A stretch of DNA of 64,000 nt from Akebia trifoliata. Lineage: Eukaryota; Streptophyta; Magnoliopsida; Ranunculales; Lardizabalaceae. The DNA lies in assembly GCA_017979445.1 (NCBI GenBank), contig CM030706.1:8108967-8172966 (forward strand), given 5' to 3'. The notes under the pieces were generated by a model. That model was not told the DNA's origin, did no database searches, and worked only from the letters and a program-made list of their open reading frames with translations. This document shows positions 54,364-64,000 of this stretch, one piece after another (within the stretch, counting starts at the first letter, position 1; the number at the start of each line of letters is the position of its first letter). Both the position numbers and the translations under genes were made by a program.

Positions 54364-57300
54364 ATTGAGGATCAAACTTGAAAAGCCCCGAGTATGGGAT
54401 ACGTCGCTAGTAGGACCTTTTTATTTGATTTTTAGTTAGTTGATTATTTGTTTATTGTGTTTTATTTATTTATGTTTTCTCTATTCTTTTGGCTTAATCA
54501 TAGATCACATGATTCAATCTTGAATATACTAATCCGGTATATCATTTTTTTTATGGTTCAATCGAAATCATTCGGAATGACCCTAAATAATGCGAGATTT
54601 CAAAGAAATAATCTTATTGAGGATGAGATAATGGTTTTCGGACCATGACTTTTTTTACGCACGTAATTATATTTCGATTCAAATGATTAGGCGTGTTGCC
54701 CTATGAACAACAAGGAAGAAAACAAAAAGAAAATAATTTTTTTTTAAATGGTGCTGTCTATAGTAATGAGGGGTTGGTGTGTAATAAGAATAAAGCCGAT
54801 TTTTTTTCTTTGTTAAAAAATTGTTGTTTTTTTTTTTAAGTTCTGTTGACAACCATTTTAAGTGGGTGTGTACAAATAAAAATCATCTTTTTAAAAGCCC
54901 CACATCATCTTCTTAAGAGAACCAGGTTCGTTCTTTCCAACAGAGATCAATCCAAACTGATCGGATGGAATCTCAGATCGAAGTCGTTGTTTTAAAGAGA
55001 TTAATCTCTCCCAAAATTGATTCGATCTTGGCATCTTAATCTGCCTATTACCACATCGTCCTCTTAAAAGAACCAAATGGGTTCGTTCTTTCCAACAGAG
55101 ACCAATCCAAGCTCCAACCGATTGGCTGAAGTCTCGGTCTGATCGAAGTCATCGTTTTCTATTTGTGAAAATCAAACTTTGAAGTTTCGGTCTCTCTCAA
55201 GAACCGATGTGATCTTGAATGTTTTAATCAATCTTTTGTTGGCTGTCAAAGAGAGCTTGAAGGTCGCTGGTCATCTTCGATCTCGCCCCAAATAACCAAA
55301 GTTTTGAGAAAAAAAGAAGAGAAAGAAATTAAATCGGTGCTGTTTTTTTTTTTTAAAAGGATTGAAAAAATTGTTCGACCGAAGTTTGTAGGTGATTCAT
55401 CTATGTACTATCGACACATTGCTTCCAGTTTTAGTCGATCCTGTGGACTGTTTGTGTTCTTCAATCTATTAAACTGGTTTTACGAACATGAACCCAACTA
55501 TAGAAACGCTGATTTTCTATTTTTTTTTCTATTTATATTTTTTAAAAACAGAGGATCGGAGAGGTGTAGGAAACCCATTGGATTTGAACTTTCGATTTTT
55601 TATTACAGACAGCATCGATCTATGATTGAGGATGAATGACGATAATTCTTGTTTCTGAATCAACAATATCAATCGGTTTGGTTTTGAGCATTTTTCAAAT
55701 TTTCATGTTTATTTATTAAAATTTTTGGAGGTCAAAACCATTGAATAAAATAGAAATTGCAACTAAATAAGCATGTGTTTATGAAATAATCGTTTAATTT
55801 AACAAAGGAAAATCGCAGCTGTTTAGTTCATGTCAAACAATTATTGACACACCAATATTTACTTGTGACACGCCAATCCATATGTGAACAGTTATTATTT
55901 TTTCTAAAGAATTGGTGGGCTATGAATTGATAAGGAGTTGCTAATACATCTAATGTTGTTCTAATCGTGGACAACCCCTTTTGTGGCTGAATGATTTGTT
56001 TGTTTGACACACCGATCGTTCTAATGTCACCTTAATGATTTACGTTGAAATTGGGGTGACACTAGTAAAAAATGGTTTGTCAACAACGATCCACTTATTG
56101 GCTAATTTTCATTAGGATTTTGTTTTGTTTTTTTTAAAAAAGAGGGTATTTGATTTTAAAATCTCCATCCTAACGAATATCCAGTCATTCTCAAGTCATT
56201 ATGCTTTGAAATTCTGAATTATTTTGGGCCATCCGAAATAACCCTTGATCGAAATACATAAAGAAGTAATGCCGGATTAAATATTTGATTATAACATGGA
56301 TATGTGTGCTTGATATACTTAATGTGCTTATGCGATTGGAATGGTGTTGATCTTGATTGAATATTCACATGATTCGAATGTTTTTTTTAATCCAATGTGT
56401 GATTGATTTGATTGGATCCATGGGTCCACGTGTTTGAAAAAGGCCCCGGGCACACCCCACCCTGTTTTGCACACACCACATGCACGTTTACTATTTTGAG
56501 CACTTACACGTCCCATTTAGCCAACGTGGCACTAGTGCGTGGCCCGGTCTCTTCGGAGATGCGACGTCATTCATGAAAACCACAACTCCAGTCACGTACC
56601 TTAGGGTATATCAAACTGGGGGCATCAGTACCGTCTGATCAGGTGATTCTGAGAGGTATATTGATGCACCTAGGCTGGAGCGACCTGAGCTTTTGACCTA
56701 TTGTGAGCCACACAGTCACATGTCCCGATTGCCAATGTAGTACTAGTACGTGGTCGGTCCTCTCGTGGGATGCCAAACCATTTATGAAAGCTACAACTCT
56801 TGACTCGTACCCGTAGGTATAAAAGATAATCCAAGTATATCAATTGCACTTCTTGGTCAAAACCGGTGCCTAAGCAAGATCTTGCCCCGCTGTACCCTAC
56901 TGTACGAGGGGGATAGACTACGTCTATTCTAGACGAGAGGTATTTAAGTGGGCCCTTGCTCAGCATTGTGCGCCACCTCTCAACTGGAGATCAAACTGAC
57001 TGTTTTTGGCTTCAGAGAAGTGAATTGAGATTTTAGATTATCACCTATACGGTATATCAAACCAAGTCACCACGTATCGAAAGGTATATAGGTGTGCTTG
57101 GGCAAGGGTGGCCAGATAAAAATGCATTGCACGTAGTAAACTTAGAGTCTAGAAACCTTCCCAGTAGGTCACGACTCGAACTTATCGTGGGTGTTCCCGG
57201 GTTGTTCATTGAATGGAATCTTATGAGACTTTGTGATTGATATGAATGTATGTGAATGATGAGATCAGAATGCATGTGAATGATGAAATGGATGTATGTG

Positions 57301-58430
57301 AATGATGAGATCAGAGTGTATGATTGTCCTCAAGGATAAAAAATGTTATTTTTGAAAATCAAAATGGGTGCACCGACCCAATAAAAAATCCATCTCTTGC
57401 AAATGACCCAGCCCAACTCGATTCAACAATCCTGATGGACCGGGCCATTTAAATCGAAATAGAAATCAAATTTTCAAAGAAGAAAAATAGTTTACAAAGG
57501 GAAAGTATTTTCCAGAAAAAATATTTTCCAAAAGAAGTGTTTCCAAAAAAAATATTATTCTCTAAAAAAAATGTTTTCTAAGAAAAAATGTTTTCCAAAA
57601 AAATTTTCCAAGAGAAGATACTTTCCAAATAAAAACTATTTTCCAGAGAAAAAATATTTTCCAGAAGAAAATATTTTCCAAAAGAAAAGAAAAAGAAGGA
57701 AAAATAATTTGCAAAAGATCTATTTTTGCATGAAAAGTTTTTATGGACCTTGGAAAACTACCAAAAAATGTTGCAAAAAAAAAATCAGATTTGTGAAATA
57801 AAAACATTATTTTCCAATATTTTTCAAGAGTGCAACATAATTATTTTTCTTCTGAATAATCATTGAATGGATGAATTTTTTAATGGATTGGTGCACAAAA
57901 TTCAATAAAATCTCAGGGTTCATTTAAAATGTTATCAAGGGGGTGACACTGAAATTGGTTAAATTCACCTTCAAAGAGGTTTAAGGGTTATCATTGTATC
58001 TAAGCTCAATCGTCTATCGTCTAGTTAGGGCTGTAAATCCGGTCAGTTAGAGTAAACGTCAATATCAAATCAACAGTCAGAAATGACCTCAAAATTTCTC
58101 AACATCGTCGAGTTGTTCTTTGAAGATCATAGTGCTTCAATCCTACCGGTTATAAGCAATATCTCAGTCCTCAGTTCTAATCAAGCCCGTTTTGGGTAGT
58201 CTTGAGTTTTCATGGGTCCTTTGGGTTAGCTCGAGTCTTTTTTTCTAGCAAGGTCATGTCTTCCTTAGATTGAGCCTACTCTTTCTTATTGAGTCAAGTT
58301 AGTTCGTCGAGTTTATAGAGGTGTCTGTCGCCCATCTGAATTGATCGTACAAAAGAAATTTTTGAATATCTCGAGCGCATTAACGAATTAACTAATAATC
58401 TAGATTCAAAGACAAGAAGATAAGAGTCGG
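54364..58430 (+). mobile_element. Tat element leader and gag region without intact gag
   Basis: About 4 kb with no gag that I can read. It contains repeats: a tandem duplication at about 54897-55235 (GGTTCGTTCTTTCCAACAGA twice), two related units at about 56500-56945 (GTGGCACTAGTGCGTGG / GTAGTACTAGTACGTGG), GAATGATGAGATCAGA copies at 57240-57320, and an A-rich array of TTTTCCAAAAGAAAA words at 57490-57700. The latter makes lysine-rich open frames that are artefacts. Confidence 0.7.
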
Positions 58431-58444
58431 GCTCAAGAAAGCAA

Positions 58445-59400
58445 AGGTCATTGACCTCGGAACAGAAATAAATTCCTAAAGAGATTCAAATAGAAACCAT
58501 CTTATCTCTAGAGGAACACAAGGGGATAATGAATTTTTTCAGAAATTTCAAAAGACTTGTTCGTGTGATCATATGAGGGTATGTTAGGTACAAGCTTGAG
58601 TGTTGTTCAACATGGACTAGATACTCGTCTATATCAATGGAATCAAAGAAGATGTTATAAAATGTACCAGTACTATCCTCACTACATCTTGAGTTGCAAA
58701 TCACATATTATCAATCGATATGGGGATACCTTTTGAATTGATTTCTGATAATGGGTCGTGCTTCGAAGCATAAATCATTACTCTGTGATCAAAGTTGAAG
58801 ATCCGGCATCACACATTATCTCTCTACCGTCCTCAGATTAATGAAAAGGTTGAAGCAGCTAGTAAAAAATCTCAAAACAATCATCAAGACAATGCGTCAA
58901 TCACACCAGGATTAGTTAGAGAAGTTACCATTCACACTAGGGGCACATCATACTTCAATACAGTCTTCCACTGGAGCTATTCCCTACTTTCTAGTGTATG
59001 ATATGGAAATAATCTTACCAGTTGAAATGTGAATTCCGTCTCTCAAGGTCTTGTTGGAAAATCATTTGTTAGAAACAGATTGGGTTCGTCAGCAGTATGA
59101 AGAATTAAACTTGATCGAAGAAAACGAGTTAAAGCCCTGTACCACGTGCAAGCTTATCTAAGAAGAGTCACCCGTGCATTTGACAAAAAGTTCAAAGCTC
59201 ATCATTTACAAGTCAAAGATTTAACTATCAGACTTCAAAGAAAATTGAACACTCCTCCTCGATTATAGGAGAAAGTCTAAATTGGAAAAATTCATTCATT
59301 AAGGAAATACTGTCTGGAAAAGTCGTCAGACTTCAAGATCATGATGGAGGTGAACTACCAGAACCAACCAACATTGACCAAATCAAACGGTACTACATTT
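58445..59400 (+). pseudogene. Tat pol relic with reverse transcriptase region deleted
   Basis: Reading across frames, VIDLGTE then PKEIQIETILSLEE (58450-58530) and YEGMLG (58570) match the segment just before the reverse transcriptase in Tat pol. The next recognisable piece is integrase: IINRYG, LISDNGSCFEA (58735-58770), HHTLSLYRPQINEKVEAA (58803-58860) and STGAIPYFLVYDME (58968-59010). The C-terminal end ELPEPTNIDQIKRYY (59350-59397) follows. Reverse transcriptase, RNase H, the integrase zinc finger and the first catalytic aspartate are all missing, and stops and frameshifts break what is left. The conserved post-pol phrase TTTTGGTCTGATCCC...GTAGGCAACCTGAG (59553-59600) is kept. The element cannot supply its own enzymes. 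Confidence 0.88.
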
Positions 59401-60907
59401 AAGGAGGCCATCTTTGACCGAATCAATTCTCCTGTTACCCAGTTCAATATATCATTTCTCAACCCCTTTGCAACCTTTTTCAAAAAGAAAAATTATGCCT
59501 TGTATTTCTTAGCCCGATCACCTAACCTAAGGGAGGGAAGTTTCGAACTACGTTTTGGTCTGATCCCAAAATTCTGGGGTACGTAGGCAACCTGAGAAGT
59601 TACTTCAGGCCCGACCACATCAATAAAAAAAATCTATTTCCCCACATAATAAGAAATGAAAAAATTCAAAAGAAAAAGAAATCCAAAATGGGGAAGAAAA
59701 TTTAAGGAAAAAGAAAACAATTGAAAAGGAAATGCCACACAAGGGGAATTTGGGTTTTTGAGCCTCAAAATCCCTTTCTTTTTATACCCAGTCCCAAGCC
59801 TACCCATGAAAGTCCTCCTAAGTATCGTGCGAGAAGTCAAGGAAGATAGCAAAGCATGATCAGACAGCAACTCCAGAAGTGCAGAGAAAAAAAAAATAAA
59901 AAGATAAAAAATGATGAAGCCTGCTAAGTTGAAAATCCGAAAAGGACGACTTAGGCAAAAATTAAGGCAAGCTCGCAATGTTGAAAATCTGAAAGGACAA
60001 CTTTGGCAACAATTAGAGCAAAGAAAAAAAAAAGCTCGCTAGATCGAAAACCTGAAAAGGCGATCTAGGCAAAAGCTAGAGCAAGCTCGATAGATTGAAA
60101 ACCTGAAAAGACGATCTAGGTAAAAGTTAGAGCAATAAAGAAAAATAGAAGAAAATCCCAAGCTGAGAGCGGTCCGAGTTGAAACATCAGAAGTCCGAAT
60201 AATCAAGTTCAATACTTAACTTAAATCAGGCATAGACTCAGAAGCCACAAGTATCTTGTCTACGATCGATTTGAAAATTCTTACTTCCCCAAGTGAACCA
60301 AGGGGGATAAGGGTGAATTCTATGATGAAACTCGAAAGGAAATAATTTTGTACTCTTGAGCCTGACTCAAAAACCTTCAATAAAATTAATCAAAATTAAA
60401 AGTTGAGTCTTTATTGCGCTTATGGTAATCAATTATTTCAAACCTTCATACAAGGGGCATTTTCTTTTCTTCTTTAATGTAACTTTTCCCCCTTATACTG
60501 GGGCATTTTTTTATTTTTGCATGATGTGTTCAATTATCTTCAATGCCAAGTACATTGTCAAACTAGGGGCATTTTGTCTTCGAGCAATGTTAATCCTAAA
60601 AAAATAATGAGAACCCCAAATTTAAGGTAACCCTCTTGATAACAGTTTTTCAAAAAACTCTTGAGGTTTGAAAGAAATAAAAATTCAGGTTTTAAAACTT
60701 TTGATAAATCCTTGAGGTTCAAACAAAAGCATTTCGGATCTCACATAGGAGATATAACATTCTTTCAGTCTCTAGATTCTTTTCCAGATTCAATCATTCT
60801 TGGAATCAATCATTTCTCTTCCAGATTCATTATCTTCCAGATTTATTCGTTCTCCGGTTCGTTCTAATCAGTTTTCTCCAAAATTTATTCATTCCTCTAC
60901 CAGTTTT
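59401..60907 (+). mobile_element. Tat element 3' untranslated region
   Basis: It contains the post-pol conserved phrase at 59553-59600. At about 59920-60135 there are four tandem units of about 60 bp (GAAAACCTGAAAAGGCGATC then TAGGCAAAAGCTAGAGCAAG). AT-rich sequence with GGGGCATTTT words leads up to the hairpin array. No gene is present. Confidence 0.7.
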
Positions 60908-62334
60908 GCTCAGTTGCCACCAAGGGTTATCTTGGATTTTGCTCAGTTGCCGCCAAGGGTTATCTTGGATTTTGCTCAGTCTCCGCCAAGGGTTATCTTG
61001 GATTTTGCTCAGTTTCCGCCAAGGGTTATCTTGGATTTTGCTCAGTCTCCGCCAAGGGTTATCTTGGATTTTGCTCAGTCTCCGCCAAGGGTTATCTTGG
61101 ATTTTGCTCAGTTGCCGCCAAGGGTTATCTTGGATTTTGCTCAGTCTCCGCCAAGGGTTATCTTGGATTTTGCTCAGTTTCCGCCAAGGGTTATCTTGGA
61201 TTTTGCTCAGTCTCCGCCGAGGGTTTTCTCGGAACTATGCTCAGTTACCGCCGAGGGTTTTTCTCAGAACTATGCTCAGATACCGCCAAGGGTTTTCTTG
61301 GAATTATGCTCAGTTGCCGCCGAGGGCTTTCTTGGAATTATGCTCAGATACCGCTAAGGGTTTTCTTGGAATTATGCTCAGATGCCGTCGAGGGTTTTCT
61401 TAGAATTATGCTTAGATACCACCGAGGGTTTTCTCGGAACTATGCTCAGATGCCGCCGAGGGTTTTCTCGGAACTATGCTCAGATACCGCCAAGGGTTTG
61501 CTTGGAATTATGCTCAGATACCGCCAAGGATTTTCTTAGAATTATGTTCAGATGCCGCCGAGGGTTTTCTCGGAACTATGCTCAGATACCGCCAAGGGTT
61601 TTCTTGGAATTATGCTCAGATGCCGCCGAGGGTTTTCTCGGAACTATGCTCAGATGCCGCCAAGGGTTTTCTTGGAATTATGCTCAGATACCGCCGAGGG
61701 TTTTCTCGGAATTATGCTCAGATACCGCCAAGGGTTTTCTTGGAACTATGCTCAGATACCGCCAAGGGTTTTCTTGGAATTATGCTCAGATACCGCCAAG
61801 GGTTTTCTTGGAATTATGCTCAGATGCCGCCGAGGGTTTTCTCGGAATTATGCTCAGATACCGCCAAGGGTTTTCTTGGAATTATGCTCAGATGTCGCCG
61901 AGGGTTTTCTCGGAACTATGCTCAGATACCGCCAAGGGTTTTCTTGGAATTATGCTCAGATACCGCCAAGGGTTTTCTTGGAATTATGTTCAGATGCCGT
62001 CGAGGGTTTTCTCGGAACTATGCTCAGATACCGCCAAGGGTTTTCTTGTAATTATGCTCAGATACCGCCAAGGGTTTTCTTGGAATTATGCTCAGATGCC
62101 GTCGAGGGTTTTCTCGGAACTATGCTCAGATGCCGCCAAGGGTTTTCTTGGAATTATGCTCAGATGTCCGCCGAGGGTTTTCTCGGAACTATGCTCAGAC
62201 GCCGCCAAGGGTTTTCTTGGAATTATGCTCAGATGCCGCCGAGGGTTTTCTCGGAACTATGCTCAGATGCCACCGATGGCTTTCTCGGAACTATGCTCAG
62301 ATACCGCCAAGGGTTTTCTTGGAATTATGCTCAG
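60908..62334 (+). repeat. 33/34-bp hairpin tandem array (42 units)
   Basis: From the first GCTCAG at 60908 the spacing is 33 bp for nine units (to 61205). It is then 34 bp, twice 35, for 33 units up to the GCTCAG at 62329. The unit is GCTCAG, ATACCG, CCAAG, GGTTTT, CTTGG, AATTAT or close variants. CCAAG/CTTGG form a 5-bp stem around a 6-nt loop, and in about a dozen units the stem is instead CCGAG/CTCGG. No stop occurs in any plus frame of the 34-bp unit, so three overlapping long frames (up to 326 codons) are open. They cycle through the three frames with a 34-residue period and are artefacts. Tandem arrays before the 3' LTR are common in Tat/Ogre elements. Confidence 0.95.
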
Positions 62335-62665
62335 TTTATATTTACTTCATGCTCAGATTTGACTCATTTCCAACTCAAACTCTTTGAAATCTATCTCAGA
62401 TTTTGAGCCCACACACTTGCACAGTTGTTATATCAGTCAAGGAGAATTTTTTTTTTTTTCAAGGATCTGACACTGCCAGTGAGAGCTCGCGCTCAAGGAC
62501 CTGACATTTTTTTAAGTTCGAGGAGAGTTTTATGCTCAATGATCCGAATACCCCGACGAATTGTTAAATCAGACTGCAAAATGAACTGTCACTAGCTTTG
62601 GCATTCGGATATTGCACTAATCTACCAAGCTAGATTTGCTATCTAGTTTGCTTCAACCCTCTGCC
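62335..62665 (+). mobile_element. Tat element region between array and 3' LTR
   Basis: No gene is seen. It includes a twice-used phrase (CAAGGATCTGACACTGCCAG and CAAGGACCTGACATTTTTTT) near 62460-62510. Confidence 0.6.
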
Positions 62666-62678
62666 AAAGATGGGCATC
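62666..62678 (+). other. Polypurine tract of the Tat element
   Basis: AAAGATGGGCATC immediately precedes the 3' LTR start TGTAGACACC. It matches the AAAGATGGGGGCA type of tract found in Tat elements. Confidence 0.7.
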
Positions 62679-64000
62679 TGTAGACACCCCATTTTTTGCA
62701 TCCGCCTGATTAATCAAGTCGTCAACCCGATCGCAAGGGTTCCCAATGATGGATGTCTATTCCAATACTTTATTTTGTTACCAGATATGTTTCAGAAATC
62801 CGGATGAGGTATCTCGAACTGACAAAACTTAGAAACCACGCTACGCTAGGAAAATACGACCCCAGAAACATAGAAATCATCATCTTGCAAACCAAAAAGA
62901 AGCTTCACGATAAAAATCACTAAAAATGATTAAATTACCAAAATACCCCTAACCTCAAAACAACCTTAGAGCCTACATTACGCTTAGGAAAATCCGTTCA
63001 AACACATAAAACAACAAATCGAAATCAAGTAAACGACTTCGCCAATTTTCACAAAATTTGACAAAATTACGAAAATACCCCTCATAAAGTTCACGATCAT
63101 TTCATACAAAAAACTTCATAAATGACAAAAACCAACATTCCCATTGAATTCCTTACGAAAAAACTGATTCCAAAAAATCCTGGAACATTGAAAAATGACT
63201 TAAAACGTAAAAAATCCTCTCCAAGGGCAAAACGGTAATTTCACAATTTTCATAATTAAAAAATTCGAAATTAATAAATAAAACATTAAATAATTAAAGT
63301 GAAACATTAATGAAATTAATTTAAAAAGTTGAACCTAAAAAATCGATTAATTGGACTCTTAGGCAAAATTATTGAGGGTTCGTGGGATATTTCTTTAAAG
63401 ACCCCTCCATTTGGGGGTCCAAAGAATTAAAGATATAATAGAAGGGGGTTCTCCAAAAATTAAAAGTAAATCAAGCAAGACTGAAGTCAAGGTATTAAAG
63501 TCAATCAAGTGAGACTGAAGTCAAAATTAAAGTCAATCAAGCAAGACTGAAGTCAAGGTACTAATCGAGTCAATCTCATAAGACTAAGGTCAAAACCCTA
63601 ATCTAAATTAATCAAGTCAATCTCATAAGACTAAGGTCAAAACCCTAAATCAAAACCCTAATCTAAATTAATCAAGTCAATCTCATAAGACTAAGGTCAA
63701 AACCCTAAATCCAAACCCTAATCTAAAACTAATCAAGTCAATCTCATAAGACTAAAGTCAAAACCCTAAAACCCTAAAGACTAAGTCAAAACCCTAATTG
63801 AAACCCTAAAAGAAACCCTAATCAAACCCTAAATGCTTCTAAAAACTTTATAAATAGGAGCCTCCACACCCTATTTTCGTATCAAAGAAGAAACCCTATA
63901 AAAAGTAGGTGAAGAAGCCTCCACAACCTCCCCAAAACCCTAATTTTGGAGTCCCAACTCCTTCCCTAACACCCCTACTCCGATTTTAGCCTAAAAAACA
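62679..64000 (+). mobile_element. 3' LTR of the Tat element (cut by window end)
   Basis: It starts TGTAGACACCCCATTTTTTG and runs parallel to 52557-53890. By eye I count on the order of 20 substitutions plus a few 1-bp indels over 1.3 kb, and a 14-bp deletion in the first telo-box repeat near 63600. The TATAAATAG box is at 63849-63857. The last 460 bp or so lie outside the window. Confidence 0.92.

Noticed and set aside
57562..57807. Lysine/phenylalanine-rich frames on both strands
   Set aside because: They are produced by an A-rich TTTTCCAAAAGAAA tandem array within the Tat element leader.
60908..62334. CRISPR-like regular repeat array
   Set aside because: The units are contiguous with no unique spacers, lie inside a plant LTR element and differ by point changes. 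This is a tandem satellite.
60800..62406. Long open frames (185, 165, 326, 284 and 191 residues) over the 33/34-bp array
   Set aside because: They exist only because the repeat unit lacks stops. The frames overlap, and the peptide simply cycles with the repeat period. There is no start context or independent coding evidence.

Overview
This window is nuclear DNA of a flowering plant. It is AT-rich and dominated by transposable elements. The evidence is plant-type genes with introns, an intact CLE signalling peptide, plant lineages of Ty3/gypsy and Ty1/copia elements, CACTA and hAT elements, and relics of a plant pararetrovirus. The sequence does not name the species. Gene density is very low: I can support two intact single-exon genes and one intact six-exon gene. 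Almost everything else is mobile DNA or its debris.

Layout. 1-6846: a 730-bp direct repeat (first copy cut by a 100-N scaffold gap) and an LTR-like block. 6898-9245: MITEs strung on TA microsatellites, then a degenerate tandem repeat. 9540-15060: LTR fragments, a SINE-like unit and a decayed antisense ORF of a Tat-type retrotransposon split by an hAT element with its target-site duplication, ending in a plus-strand LTR. 16348-16806: a secreted proline-rich protein gene. 17426-20312: fold-back elements, a CACTA end and a 271-bp tandem duplication. 22576-26413: more MITEs and TA tracts, with a minus-strand copia pol relic. 27799-28098: a CLE gene whose predicted peptide equals the CLE9/CLE10 dodecapeptide. 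30165-34622: a six-exon gene for a 461-residue plant protein of unknown function. 35151-43088: a Harbinger-like element, a miniature CACTA, a 5.4-kb element with about 740-bp inverted termini carrying fragments of RPA1 and XPG-type repair genes, and a MITE abutting its right end. 43260-45330: scrambled pararetrovirus relics. 45415-47870: two minisatellites and an old LTR piece. 48146-52000: CACTA ends followed by rearranged exons of a chloride channel (CLC-d-like), a Deg protease and an unrecognised gene. 52557-64000: a young Tat/Ogre-lineage LTR element with a large pol deletion and a 1.4-kb array of 33/34-bp hairpin repeats before its 3' LTR.

The host genes are not an operon or pathway; they are isolated islands. 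The main biology lies in the repeats. A double-hairpin module is shared by MITEs with different terminal repeats, all seated in TA tracts. A hairpin repeat array keeps its stem pairing. Two separate clusters of captured gene exons are present. All functional statements come from reading translations and motifs by eye; no database search was possible.
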